From positions 1 through 64,000 of the forward strand of contig JACKAZ010000007.1 in NCBI GenBank assembly GCA_020634795.1: 64,000 bases of DNA, read 5' to 3'. The position numbers were made by a program, and so were the translations under genes. Every line of letters begins with the position of its first letter. The stretch's first letter is position 1. The notes below the pieces were generated by a model. It saw only the letters and a list, made by a program, of their open reading frames with translations. It ran no database searches and was not told the origin of the DNA. Of the stretch, positions 50,660 through 59,636 are shown piece by piece. The stretch is from Ardenticatenales bacterium (GTDB taxonomy: Bacteria; Chloroflexota; Anaerolineae; Ardenticatenales; Ardenticatenaceae).

Positions 50660-53026
50660 ATGGAAACTCACAGTGATCTTCACCGTGAACTCGGCTTCTG
50701 GGATGCACTCACGATTGGCGCCGGGACGATGATCGGCGCGGGCATCTTTCTGCTGGCAGGCAAAGCGTTGGCACAGGCTGGCCCCGCCGCCATCTTTTCT
50801 TACATCGGCGCCGGGATCGTCTGCATCATCACCGCGGCCAGCGCTGCCGAGCTGGCGACCGGTATGCCGACCTCTGGTGGGGATTACTTCTTCGTCTCCC
50901 GTTCGCTCGGCCCCGCTTTTGGCGCGATTTCGGGTGTGGGCATCTGGCTCAGCCTGACCTTCGCCATCGCCTTCTACCTCTTCGGCCTCGGCGAATTCCT
51001 CCATCAACTGATCGGCGCTCTGCCGCCGTTGGCCGGCTCGCTCATCGGCGGCGTGCTGTTGTTGCTGCTGAACGTGGTGGGGGCCAAGGAGTCGGGGCGC
51101 ACACAGGTGGTCGTGGTTCTGTTGCTGCTGGCCGTGCTGACGGGCTTCTCGCTGCTGGGTGTCTTCAATATCGAGTGGAACAACTTCACCCCCTTCCTCC
51201 CCTACGGCTCCGACCCGATCTTCCCCACCATGTCGCTGGTCTTCATCTCCTTCTTGGGATTCGTAAAGATCGCAGCGGTGGCGGAGGAGATCAAGGAGCC
51301 GTCGCGCAACCTGCCGCGGGCGCTGATCGGCTCGGTGGCGCTGGTGACCGCGCTCTATGTGCTGATCGTGCTGGTGGTGGCGGGCATCTTCCCGCAGAAT
51401 GTCATCGCCACCGTGCCCGACCCGCTGACACGGGCGGCGCGCGAAATGATGGGGCCGGTGGGGGCCACCATCATCCTCTTCGCGGGGCTGCTGGCGACGC
51501 TCTCTTCGGCCAACGCCAGCATCATGGCCTCGTCGCGGATCAACCTTGCCATGGCGCGCGATCGGATGATTCCGAACTGGCTGGCGGCGATCCACGACAA
51601 ATTCCTGACGCCCTATCGGGCCATCGTGGTGACGGGCATCTTGGCGCTCTCCTTCTTGGCGATCGACAGCTTGGAAGAGCTGGCCGAGATCGCGGGGGTG
51701 TTGCAGCTCTACAGCTACGGGGCGCTCAACATCGGCTGTATCGTGTTGCGCGCCAGCTCGCCCGATTGGTACAAACCGACCTATCGCACGCCGGGCTACC
51801 CCTTCGCCCAACTCTTCGCCGCCGTCGCCTGCATCGGCATCATCATCTCGGCGGGGCCAATCGCACAGGCGATGGTGGTGGGGCTGATACTCCTGAGCTT
51901 GGGCTGGTACGTCGTCTGGGGCCGCTCGCGGGTCGACATCGTTCATGCGATGCCGGTGCTGCGCGACAAGCTCGCCCAATTCGGGCCACGGGCCTTCTTC
52001 ATGCCCGCGCCGCGCTACGGCCCCGACGCCGAAGAGCTGTACATCCCGCCGGAACGACCGCTCGACCCGACGTTGCCGCGCCGCGTGACGGTGGCGCTCG
52101 CCAACCCGCAGCACGAAAGCGCACTGCTCCACCTTGGGCAGTATATCGCCACCGGTGCCGAGCAGGGGGGCGAAGTCTTCGGCATCCATTTCGAGCGGGT
52201 TCCGCTCAGCCTGCCGCTCAGCATTGCCCGTGACCGCTTCCACCGCCACAAGTCGGCGGAGCGGACGATCCAGCGGGTGATGGCGGATGCGGTGCGCGAG
52301 CAAGCTCAAGAGGGGGTGACGCGACCGCTGCAAGCCACGGAGGTCGTCGCCGTCACCGATGTGGCGCATGATGTCTTTGCGGGGATTCTGGGCGAAACCC
52401 ACCAGCGTCATGCGGATTTGCTGCTGATGGGCTGGCAAGGCGAGTTGAGCGTGGCGCAGATTTACAATTCGCCGGTGCAAAGCATCATGTCCGATCTGCA
52501 CGCCGACCTTGCCGTGCTGAAGAGCCGTGATCTGACCACGATCCGCCGCATCTTATTACCGTGGGGGGGCGGTGCCCATGCCCGTCTGGGGTTGGAGATC
52601 GCGGCCCGCATCGCGGACGCCACCGGGGCCGTGATTGAAGTGTTGCGGGTGGTGAAGGCGAACGTGGACGAGGTGCGGGAAGCGCGTACGCTGCGCGAAA
52701 CGGTGGCGCGCATTACGCGCAACTATCCGGATGTGGAATTCCTCGTTCGACAAGATGACAATGTGATCGACGGCATTCAAGCCCAAATTCAGGCGCAGAA
52801 CTACGACCTGCTGATCATTGGCGCGTCGCGCGAATCGACGCTGCGGCGGGTACTCTTCGGCTCGATTCCCGACATCGTGGCCGACAATGCCAACTGCTCG
52901 GTGCTGATGGTGCGCCGCTACCAGCCCGAACATTGGACGACCACGGTCGGCGACCGCGTGAAAACGCTGCGTGAATCGGCAGGGCTAACCACCTCGCCCG
53001 AAGCGCGGGACGAGCGCGTGGGATAG
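50660..53026 (+). CDS. APC-superfamily permease with C-terminal universal stress domains
   Basis: The 788-residue transporter has about twelve helices in residues 1-425, beginning ELGFWDALTIGAGTMIGAGIFLLAGKALAQAGPAAIFSYIGAG (APC unwound-helix motif GAGIF). The soluble C-terminal half is two UspA-like domains; the last ends YDLLIIGASRESTLRRVLFGSIPDIVADNANCSVLMVRR, with the nucleotide-binding GAS..S..R..FGS pattern. Such fusions import amino acids or cations under nucleotide control. The ATG at 50660 has RBS GAGAGGA. Confidence 0.9.
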   Translation: METHSDLHRELGFWDALTIGAGTMIGAGIFLLAGKALAQAGPAAIFSYIGAGIVCIITAASAAELATGMPTSGGDYFFVSRSLGPAFGAISGVGIWLSLTFAIAFYLFGLGEFLHQLIGALPPLAGSLIGGVLLLLLNVVGAKESGRTQVVVVLLLLAVLTGFSLLGVFNIEWNNFTPFLPYGSDPIFPTMSLVFISFLGFVKIAAVAEEIKEPSRNLPRALIGSVALVTALYVLIVLVVAGIFPQNVIATVPDPLTRAAREMMGPVGATIILFAGLLATLSSANASIMASSRINLAMARDRMIPNWLAAIHDKFLTPYRAIVVTGILALSFLAIDSLEELAEIAGVLQLYSYGALNIGCIVLRASSPDWYKPTYRTPGYPFAQLFAAVACIGIIISAGPIAQAMVVGLILLSLGWYVVWGRSRVDIVHAMPVLRDKLAQFGPRAFFMPAPRYGPDAEELYIPPERPLDPTLPRRVTVALANPQHESALLHLGQYIATGAEQGGEVFGIHFERVPLSLPLSIARDRFHRHKSAERTIQRVMADAVREQAQEGVTRPLQATEVVAVTDVAHDVFAGILGETHQRHADLLLMGWQGELSVAQIYNSPVQSIMSDLHADLAVLKSRDLTTIRRILLPWGGGAHARLGLEIAARIADATGAVIEVLRVVKANVDEVREARTLRETVARITRNYPDVEFLVRQDDNVIDGIQAQIQAQNYDLLIIGASRESTLRRVLFGSIPDIVADNANCSVLMVRRYQPEHWTTTVGDRVKTLRESAGLTTSPEARDERVG

Positions 53027-53494
53027 CTGCGGGGGAACGCGGAGCAGTTAACGCAGAGCAGTTAACGCAGAGCAGTGGGGCGGTCGAGCGTTCAAGCCGC
53101 TTACCCTGAGCTTGGCGCCGGGTTGGCGCGGACTGCCCTGCGAGGTCGGTGCCGTTTTTCGAGGATAGCCGTCTATATCCTCAATTGGTGGCTTCGATGG
53201 TGGGTCGAGCATCCTGCTCGAATCACTTGGGGGTGTTTCAAATGGGTGTGTTTCAAACGAGTTATCGCTGGCGATCGTGTTATCTTATCGAGAGATAGAG
53301 ATAGAGATAGAGATAGAGATAGAGAGTGACATGGTTCTGGCCTTGTAATTTCAAGGCAAGGCACTGTGTGCGATTCGCGATTCGCGATTCGCGATTGAAC
53401 CACCCACTCCAATGAAAGACACCCGTTTCACGGATTCGCCCCAAGTGGGGGCACTGTGAAGGCCTTGCCCATGGGGGTCAGCAGAGCGTGACGC
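53027..53494. other. Intergenic region with simple repeats
   Basis: It holds three short copies of GCAGTTAACGCAGA-type words (53040-53075), a 6-bp array of GAGATA units (about 53292-53325), and GCGATTC 7-bp units (53368-53395). No gene is seen. Confidence 0.6.
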
Positions 53495-53872
53495 TCAAAG
53501 TGGAAGATAGAGCACAACGTTCGTCCATTCGGTTGCACTGCTACATTCTGCCAGCAATATCAGATCGTCGATGATCTGCCCGATCGGGGACGATTGCTGG
53601 ATAAAACAAGGCCCGTCTCATTGACAGGCCTTTTTCGATGCGATGATAGGCGTGGAAGGGCATCGTTTTGGCATCATGGGTCAAATAATACGCCCTGATG
53701 CCACAGCGTAATCCAAGATGACCTCATCATCTTCTGTTCGAAGACCGATATCTTGTACGCGAACAATATCGATAGTGGGTTTCCTACGTTTCACCCCTCT
53801 CACAATGGCTCGGTTGAGGTCTTCGTCGGCCAACTATCGTAACATCGGCCGATTAGCTGAGAGTTCGGTCAT
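53495..53872 (-). pseudogene. Decayed DUF5615 PIN-like toxin
   Basis: Pieces of one DUF5615 protein appear in order but in different frames. They are MTELSANRPMLR then a stop, LADEDLNRAIVRGVKRRKPTIDIVRVQDIGLRTEDDEVILDYAVASGRII, then AYYLTHDAKTMPFHAYHRIEKG, and finally GQIIDDLILLAECSSATEWTNVVLYLPL before the stop at 53495. At least one nonsense mutation and two frameshifts are needed. The active-site acidic residues (LADED, THD) survive but cannot be made in one chain. Its DUF433 partner directly upstream is intact. Confidence 0.8.
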
Positions 53873-54179
53873 GGCGTGCAAGCAGCCGTTGGCGCAAGCC
53901 TATCTGTGATGATGACGAAAATTGCGCTCGCAATTCGGCTGATTCACGAACATTTTCTGATAGATAGGCCTCTACTTCCTCTTGCGCAGAGAGGTCGTAG
54001 CCAATCACGGCGTAAATGTCGGTCAAATCAAGGGCATCGAAATTTTCAGCAATCTGCTCTGCAGAATCCCCTTGTTTCCAGGCTGTGATGACCGTGTCAA
54101 GTCGCACACGGCTTTCGCCGACCCGCAACACCCCACAGTCATCTTCGCGCAGTGGCACGGTTAGTGTTGGATGATCCAT
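53853..54179 (-). CDS. DUF433 antitoxin with decayed partner
   Basis: The 108-residue DUF433-type protein begins MDHPTLTVPLREDDCGVLRVGESRVRLDTVITAWKQGDSAEQIAENFDALDLTDIYAVIGYDLSAQEEVEAYL, the longer version of the family. It overlaps the start of the broken DUF5615 gene by 20 bp. The survival of the antitoxin and loss of the toxin is the expected order of decay. Confidence 0.8.
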   Translation of the reverse strand: MDHPTLTVPLREDDCGVLRVGESRVRLDTVITAWKQGDSAEQIAENFDALDLTDIYAVIGYDLSAQEEVEAYLSENVRESAELRAQFSSSSQIGLRQRLLARHDRTLS

Positions 54180-54714
54180 AGTCGCATCCTTCTTGATGAT
54201 CGCAAGGGGTCGTAAAAGAACGTGAGTGTAGCGTAGCACGTTGCTTGGCGCAGGCCAAGAAACAGGGCGGTTAAGGCTAGAATTCGCTCCACTTCGCCGT
54301 TGGGCGCCCTCGTGGATGGTCTCGCGCTCGTATGTGCTGGCGTAAATCTGCGGAGCGTAACATTGTGAAACGTCGCTATGAGGATGGGGCGTCCGCGAAG
54401 GCGAATGCGTAGCCGCAGGCTTACCAGCGGGGAATTCATTCCCCGGCTGGGTTACGCCGCGAGCCCCTAACCCTACATGAATTCCTGTTCAGTGGCGATC
54501 ATTGTCTAGCGATGTTTCCCACCCCTCGTATCTTCGTCGGTACGGATTGGTACAATGGTCGCGCGATGGTAATCCCAGTCAGATTCCGCCCAATGGGATG
54601 TCAAGTGCGAATTTGGCAAAGAGTGATCGTTTATTCTCGGGAGACGACCGCATAGAGCGTTTCTTCTCTTGGTACAGTTCTCCAAAGTTTATCGTAGTGC
54701 ACGAGGTAGAACCA
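54180..54714. other. Intergenic region with a palindromic repeat
   Basis: At 54385-54465 is a member of the dispersed family (GCGTCCGCGAAGGCG, then GCGGGGAATTCATTCCCCG). The rest (54470-54700) is open in the toxin frame, but without a credible start it is treated as leader. Confidence 0.5.
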
Positions 54715-56085
54715 TTGAGCACCATAATACAGGCCGATTATGATCAGTTGGCGGCGATCGCGGGACGATTCTCTGCCGAGTCCGCCGCCATCAGGCGGCT
54801 GCGGCAGCGTATGGTACTGAACGTACAGCATGTGCGCGAGGGCGCATGGGTCGGTGAAGGGGCGGATTCGTTCGTGGCCGAACTGGAGCACGAACTGTTG
54901 CCCGCACTTCAGCGACTCGCGGATGGGTTGACGGAGGGCGCCAGCGTGACACGCCAGATTTCCGACTGCATCTGGGAGGCCGAGCAGCGGGCGGCGGCAC
55001 TCTTTGTGGGGGAGGCCATCGCGCCGCTCGAAGGGGGGCCGCGTGGGTTGCAGAGCCGACCGCCGCAAACGCCCCCGCCGCAAGACGGGTGGTGGGACAG
55101 CTTTTGGAGGAGCTTCCCTGGACAGGCAGGCTTGGCGCTTTTTAATGGAGCGACTGCGTTTGTGGTGGGCAGTGGTCACGAAGTCGGCGCATCCTATGGC
55201 GCGGCAGCCGAAGCAGGCTCGTTCGCGGGTGAGGTTTCTTCGTCGTTTTTGGTGGTGGGGGATGTGCGTGACTTGCTGGTTGAGGGGTTCAAAGCACTTC
55301 ACCCCACGATGGATGCCGATGAATTGACAGCCGCGGTAGCCGCCGCTGGCCTTCTGGCGGATAGTGGCTGGCTCGACGGCCTCATACCGGACCCCATAGA
55401 CGGGGCGAACGCCTCGCTGGCCATGCTGAAGGCGCTGGTGAAGCAGATTGATGAGTTGCCACAGCCCGCACTGAAGCGCGTGCGGGGGATGGTGGCGTGG
55501 GGTATCAAGAACCCCGATAAGCTGGACGAGGTGGCCGACCTGACGCAATGGATGCTAAAGGAGGTTGACACACCGTTAGGTCAGGGGATGGGACGGGTCT
55601 TGCAGCGAGCACTTGCTGATCCACATTGGTATGATAAAGCGTTTGAGATGCTGCCGTTGATACGTAAGGACCCCGAACGCTTTCTGGCCCTTGCGACAGA
55701 AAAGGGAGGCAAAATTGATCAAACCACGTTCAACGAAACCTTGGTCGCATTGAATGTGGAAAGAATTGCCCAAGAGATTGATGACGTTGCCACTCTGAAG
55801 GTGACACCCCCATTCACTCGAGCAGCAAGTGAGGCGTGGGACTACACCGATGCGGCAGGAATCAAGTGGGACATCAAGTCGTACAATTCTCGGTATCCTG
55901 ATGGCTTCGTCCTGGAAGAAGTAGAGCGTATGTTGCGCAAAGAAATTGGTGGGAAACATGAGTACATTTTATTCGACATGACTGACTTAACAGATCCAGA
56001 CCAAGTTAAACAACTAAAGGAGCTAGTGAAGGAAAACGAGTGGGAAGACTATGTGGAATGGTATTATCCGATAAAAGGAGATTGA
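54715..56085 (+). CDS. WXG100-type polymorphic toxin with C-terminal nuclease-like domain
   Basis: The 456-residue putative secreted toxin has an N-terminal WXG100/LXG-like helical hairpin (STIIQADYDQLAAIAGRFSAES, turn motif GAWVGEGADSF, helix ELEHELLPALQRLADGL), a signal for export by a type VII-like system. A Pro-rich hinge (QSRPPQTPPPQDGWW), a Gly/Ala-rich hydrophobic middle (VGSGHEVGASYGAAAEAGSFAG) and helices follow. The C-terminal domain, AWDYTDAAGIKWDIKSYNSR to EWEDYVEWYYP, recalls PD-(D/E)xK nucleases of CdiA-type toxins (D-x-K in KWDIKSY). The TTG start is chosen for GAGGT eight bases before and because WXG proteins begin at this point. The pentapeptide gene starts 1 bp after its stop. 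Confidence 0.75.
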   Translation: MSTIIQADYDQLAAIAGRFSAESAAIRRLRQRMVLNVQHVREGAWVGEGADSFVAELEHELLPALQRLADGLTEGASVTRQISDCIWEAEQRAAALFVGEAIAPLEGGPRGLQSRPPQTPPPQDGWWDSFWRSFPGQAGLALFNGATAFVVGSGHEVGASYGAAAEAGSFAGEVSSSFLVVGDVRDLLVEGFKALHPTMDADELTAAVAAAGLLADSGWLDGLIPDPIDGANASLAMLKALVKQIDELPQPALKRVRGMVAWGIKNPDKLDEVADLTQWMLKEVDTPLGQGMGRVLQRALADPHWYDKAFEMLPLIRKDPERFLALATEKGGKIDQTTFNETLVALNVERIAQEIDDVATLKVTPPFTRAASEAWDYTDAAGIKWDIKSYNSRYPDGFVLEEVERMLRKEIGGKHEYILFDMTDLTDPDQVKQLKELVKENEWEDYVEWYYPIKGD

Positions 56086-56086
56086 G

Positions 56087-56848
56087 ATGACGCAGGACTA
56101 CAAACGGCTCATCGAGGAACAAGTTAGAGGTGGTGCCCCGTTTATGGATGTCTTGGATGAAGAGGGCGACTTGGTCCATTTGCTGGTCTTAAACGATGCA
56201 GAGCTCAGGGACATTGATCTGACTGGCGCGGATATGATCAGTACTGATTTGATCGGAGCCGATCTGACAAATGCACGGCTAGTGGGCGCGAAGATGCATG
56301 GGGGTAACTACTATCGTTCTATCTTTGATGGCGCTGATCTGAGTTTTGTGGATGTTCATAAAGCACGCTTTAGTCATGGCTCGTTTGTAAATACAAATTT
56401 CTTTCACTCTGAAGCGACTCGGGCAGAGTTCCCACGTGCAAATATGCAGAATACCAATTTCGTAGAGGCCGATATTGGAAGCGCATTCTTCTTTGAAGTT
56501 AACCTCGTGGCCGCCGATTTCTCGTATGCCAATTGCGGAGGCGCCAGCTTTTCCTGTGCCAATCTCACCGGCGCGAACTTTTCCCATGCGAACATCGGGT
56601 TGGCGTTCTTCGACGATGCCGACCTGAGTGGCGTGACCCTAACGGGCGCGCGCATTCACAGCCGCAGCTTGCAGGGGGCCAAAAACCTCGACCAAGTCGA
56701 CGCGCCGTGGCTGATCGTCGCGGTGAACGACGAGCATGTCGGAACGCGGGACACGCGCTTGGACGGGGAGATCGCGCAGCGCTGGCTGCGGGAACAGGCG
56801 GGCGAGGGACGCTTCGACTACGGGGCGCTGCATCAGGCGGGGCAATAG
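56087..56848 (+). CDS. Pentapeptide-repeat protein, candidate immunity protein
   Basis: The 253-residue protein has more than 20 A(D/N)LxX-type repeats, for example DAELRDIDLTGADMISTDLIGADLTNARLVGAKM and ADFSYANCGGASFSCANLTGANFSHANIGLAFF, forming a right-handed beta-helix. A short helical tail follows (DGEIAQRWLREQAGEGRFDYGALHQAGQ). It starts directly after the polymorphic toxin, the place of an immunity gene. The N-terminal 30 residues (QDYKRLIEEQVRGGAPFMDVLDEEGDLVHL) recur in the second copy at 58406. The immunity role is inference from position. Confidence 0.72.
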   Translation: MTQDYKRLIEEQVRGGAPFMDVLDEEGDLVHLLVLNDAELRDIDLTGADMISTDLIGADLTNARLVGAKMHGGNYYRSIFDGADLSFVDVHKARFSHGSFVNTNFFHSEATRAEFPRANMQNTNFVEADIGSAFFFEVNLVAADFSYANCGGASFSCANLTGANFSHANIGLAFFDDADLSGVTLTGARIHSRSLQGAKNLDQVDAPWLIVAVNDEHVGTRDTRLDGEIAQRWLREQAGEGRFDYGALHQAGQ

Positions 56849-57297
56849 CAGCGCCCACGCATTGCCCGCCCTTGCCGTAGCCCTGTGGTGCGATGATTTT
56901 GCGAGGTTCTTGGACAAGGCGCGGCAATGGTCATGCGCTGTGCACACTTCCGACTAAAGTCGGAACTACGAACGGGGCGCTTGCTAGTACTACTTTTCTT
57001 GACCTTTTGCTGCTATAACAAGCTCACGGACAATTGTTTTCCGGCGTTGGACTGACAGCGAAGATCGACGACAACGGCACTGAAGGCGTCCGCGAAGGCG
57101 GACACGCGGCCAACGGCCTCCCAGCGGGGACTTTAGTCCCCGACCGCCGCCACCCTGCGCCCCCCATCGAAAGGCAGCGCTCCACCCATGCGAACCCCCG
57201 CGCTCCTCGTTGCCCTGCTCATCGCCTTGCCGCGGCTGGGCCTTGCCTTGCTTTGGCAGCCGACAACGCACGGCGCGGTGGCGGCAACGGGCGGCCA
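56516..57297 (+). repeat. Direct repeat D, left copy (pentapeptide 3' end to surface-protein 5' end)
   Basis: About 780 bp match 58836-59636. They cover the C-terminal third of the pentapeptide gene, the intergenic palindrome and the first about 37 codons of the surface-protein gene. Differences are scattered and small indels occur. The N-terminal parts of the two pentapeptide genes lie outside the repeat and are strongly diverged. Confidence 0.8.
57188..57297 (+). pseudogene. Stranded 5' fragment of the surface-protein gene
   Basis: It encodes a signal peptide MRTPALLVALLIALPRLGLALLWQPTTHGAVAA nearly identical to the start of the protein at 59530, then breaks at the toxin-antitoxin module. 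Upstream lies the same GCGGGGACTTTAGTCCCCG palindrome as before the intact gene. Confidence 0.8.
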
Positions 57298-57333
57298 CGT
57301 TAGTTGGGGCAGGTATACCCTTGCAAGGATAAG

Positions 57334-57774
57334 CTACGGGTTGGCTGTAGGGAAGTCGGTAGATAATGACCAATCGTCAATCAACAAGTCAGGAATGCGC
57401 CCGAAGTCACGTTGATTTCGAGTCACTACGGTCGTTTGCCGCGACAGGGCGATCGCCGCGATCAACAAATCTTGTGTGCCGATTCGCAGCTTCAGATCCT
57501 TTAGATGTTGAAAAGCCTTGGCGGCGCCCTCAACAAACGGGATGACCGGAAATCGACAAAAGAAATCCAACGTGCGCCGGAGCCAATAATAGGCCGTTAC
57601 ACGTTCCGGCACAGTTCGTGCGCGTCGCACGACCGCTAGCCGCCCTTGGAGCTGCTCTTCGTAAGTGATGACCGTCGTGCCAAGTTCTTCAGGAGACAAA
57701 CCTGCGATTCTTTGACCCAGCGCCGCATACCCTTGCTGATAAAGTGTGACGTGATCGGTATCGAGAATGTACAC
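57334..57774 (-). CDS. PIN-domain toxin (VapC-like)
   Basis: The 146-residue PIN protein begins MYILDTDHVTLYQQGYAALGQRI (first Asp in LDTD). The Glu of ITYEEQLQGR follows, with LRIGTQDLLIAAIALSRQTTVVTRNQRDFGRIPDLLIDDWS as the distal active-site part. It is downstream of its antitoxin with a 5 bp gap. The direct repeats D lie on either side of this pair. Confidence 0.87.
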   Translation of the reverse strand: MYILDTDHVTLYQQGYAALGQRIAGLSPEELGTTVITYEEQLQGRLAVVRRARTVPERVTAYYWLRRTLDFFCRFPVIPFVEGAAKAFQHLKDLKLRIGTQDLLIAAIALSRQTTVVTRNQRDFGRIPDLLIDDWSLSTDFPTANP

Positions 57775-57779
57775 CGCAT

Positions 57780-58085
57780 CTATATCCCGTCAGCGTGGTT
57801 GCGTACGGCTCGATAGTGTTGGACTTCTGCCACAAAATCATCGAAGGTTGGGTCGTCACGCAACATGCCGAATGTCTCTTCGGAGGTGGCCGCAATGGGG
57901 GGGGCATCCGTGGGGATATCGACCTCCACAATTTCGCTCTGAGCCAAGATGCCCGAAATGGCCTCGCGAATGCCAAGAAGAGCCGCCTCGCGGGTCGCGG
58001 CTTCAACGACGTAGTCGGGGAGGCCGAGCGCCGTCGCCTTATAGCCGTTGGAAGGGTGATTGTGTACAAGCACTTTATAGGTCAT
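57780..58085 (-). CDS. Antitoxin, HicB-like fold
   Basis: The 101-residue protein begins MTYKVLVHNHPSNGYKATALGLPDYVVEAATREAALLGIREAISGIL, a degraded-RNaseH-like HicB pattern. An acidic tail follows (EVDIPTDAPPIAATSEETFGMLRDDPTFDDFVAEVQHYRAVRNHADGI), typical of PIN antitoxins. The ATG at 58085 has AGGAG at the right distance. It leads the pair with the PIN gene. Confidence 0.82.
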   Translation of the reverse strand: MTYKVLVHNHPSNGYKATALGLPDYVVEAATREAALLGIREAISGILAQSEIVEVDIPTDAPPIAATSEETFGMLRDDPTFDDFVAEVQHYRAVRNHADGI

Positions 58086-58405
58086 CGCAAGGCTCCTCTC
58101 TGTCATTCCGCAGAGTGTAGCATAGCGGTAGGTTCATCCGAACTCCCGCGCTCATTTCGCACAGTGCAGCTCTCTATCCCCTGCCGCAAACGCACGCTCC
58201 GCTTCGCGCCCCGCTTTGCGTTTCGAATCAAGAAAGTGGACTGGTGGCGGGAACCTCTCTTTTCCCTCTCCCAGTATTGGGGAGGGACAGCCGAGAAGCG
58301 GTAGGGTTGAGGGCCTTCGCCTATTGCTCGGTTCGTTCATTTTTGAACCCGCAAATTAAATCGAGGGGTGAAGATAAAGTGAAGTTCTCAAATAGGAGCT
58401 ATCAG
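58086..58405. other. Intergenic region, no gene seen
   Basis: The 320 bp contains a short copy of the CAAATTAAATCGAGGGGTGAAGA block related to the 269-bp repeat family (58347-58378). It has the promoter of the second pentapeptide gene (RBS AGGAGCT at 58393). Confidence 0.5.
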
Positions 58406-59169
58406 ATGGACCGCGAGACGAAAAAACACCTTGAAGCACAAAACCATCAAGGTGTACCATTCATCGATTTTCTTGGTGTTGACGGTGAATGGATACATCC
58501 TGATCGTTACAATAATGCGGATCTGAGAGGGATAAAACTTCCCGGTGCCAAAATAGAATTAGCACGGTTATGAAGGGCGCGGATTTTCGTCAAACCGATC
58601 TAACTGGCGCTGAGATTGGAGGATTAACATTTGAAGATTCTGTTTTCAACCGCGTCGATTTTTCGTCTGCGTTAATTTGGAATTCGCAGTTCTATAGCTC
58701 GACTTTCCTCGCCGCCAACTTCCATCACAGCACACTTCGTAACGTCGATATCCCACGGGCTGAATTGCAAGGCGCGATCTTTACTGAAGCTGAACTGGTC
58801 AAAGCTAGGTTTTACGGGGCGAACCTGAGAGATACGGATTTCTCGTATGCCAATTGCGGAGGAGCCAGCTTCTCCCGTGCTGATCTCACAGGCGCGAACT
58901 TTTCCCATGCGAACATCGGGTTGGCGTTCTTCGACGATGCCGACCTGAGTGGCGTGACCCTAACGGGCGCGCGCATTCACAGCCGCAGCTTGCAGGGGGC
59001 GAAGCACCTCGACCAAGTCGAAGCGCCGTGGCTGATCGTCGCGGTGAACGACGAGCATGTCGGGACGCGGGATTCGCGCTTGGATGGCGAGATCGCGCAG
59101 CGCTGGCTGCGGGAACAGGCCGGTGAGGGGCGCTTTGACTACGGTGCCCTCCACCGTGTGGGGCAATAG
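58406..59169 (+). pseudogene. Second pentapeptide-repeat gene, frameshifted (orphan immunity-like)
   Basis: The first frame (58406-58573) reads MDRETKKHLEAQNHQGVPFIDFLGVDGEWIHPDRYNNADLRGIKLPGAKIELARL and stops. The second frame begins at the overlapping ATG (TTATGA) and continues KGADFRQTDLTGAEIGGLTF to the end. By comparison with the intact gene at 56087 the repeats should run on without a break, so a one-base shift is likely. Alternatively the ATGA overlap allows termination-reinitiation. The N-terminal two thirds differ from the first copy, while the last third is nearly identical (repeat D). No toxin gene precedes it. Confidence 0.7.
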
Positions 59170-59636
59170 CAGCGCCCCGCCCAGCGCCCACGCATTGCCC
59201 GCCCTTGCCGCCGCAACGGGCCGCATTGCGTGGGCAATGTCCCCGAACAAGGCGCGGCAATGGTCATACGCTGTCCACGCTTCCGACTAAAGTCGGAATT
59301 ACGAACGGAGCGTCCGTTTGGCCCTTGCACCTTCAACCTACATCCCTTGACGTTTTGCTTCTACAACAAGCTCACGTACAGTTATTTCCCTCGTTGGACT
59401 GACAGCGAAGATCGACGACAACAGCGTTGAAGGCGTCCGCGAAGGCGGACGCGCGGCCAACGGCCTCCCAGCGGGGACTTTAGTCCCCGCCGCCACCCTG
59501 TCCCCCCATCGAAAGGCAGCGCCCCACCCATGCCACGTCCCGCGCTCCTCGTTGTCCTGCTCATCGCCCTGCCGCTGCTGGGCCTTGCATTGCTTTGGCA
59601 GCCAACAACGCAGGGCGCGGTGGCCGCAACGAGTGG
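58836..59636 (+). repeat. Direct repeat D, right copy
   Basis: This copy is attached to the intact surface-protein gene; its offset from the left copy is about 2.32 kb. Between the copies lie the PIN/HicB-like pair and the divergent front of the second pentapeptide gene. Confidence 0.8.
59170..59529. other. Intergenic region inside repeat D
   Basis: It contains inverted words CATTGCCC / GGGCAATG (59190-59240), a CGTCCGCGAAGGCGGACGCG palindrome (59432-59452) and the GCGGGGACTTTAGTCCCCGC palindrome (59469-59488) shortly before the surface-protein start. No gene is seen. It is a copy of 56849-57187. Confidence 0.55.

Noticed and set aside
50567..52501. 644-codon open frame antisense to the APC permease
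   Set aside because: Arg/His/Gln-rich translation without family resemblance; it is the usual antisense shadow of a GC-rich gene.
53604..53634. Hairpin AAGGCC...GGCCTT followed by T run resembling a terminator
   Set aside because: It lies inside the decayed DUF5615 gene, where the same bases still align to the protein family; the stem is probably coincidental.
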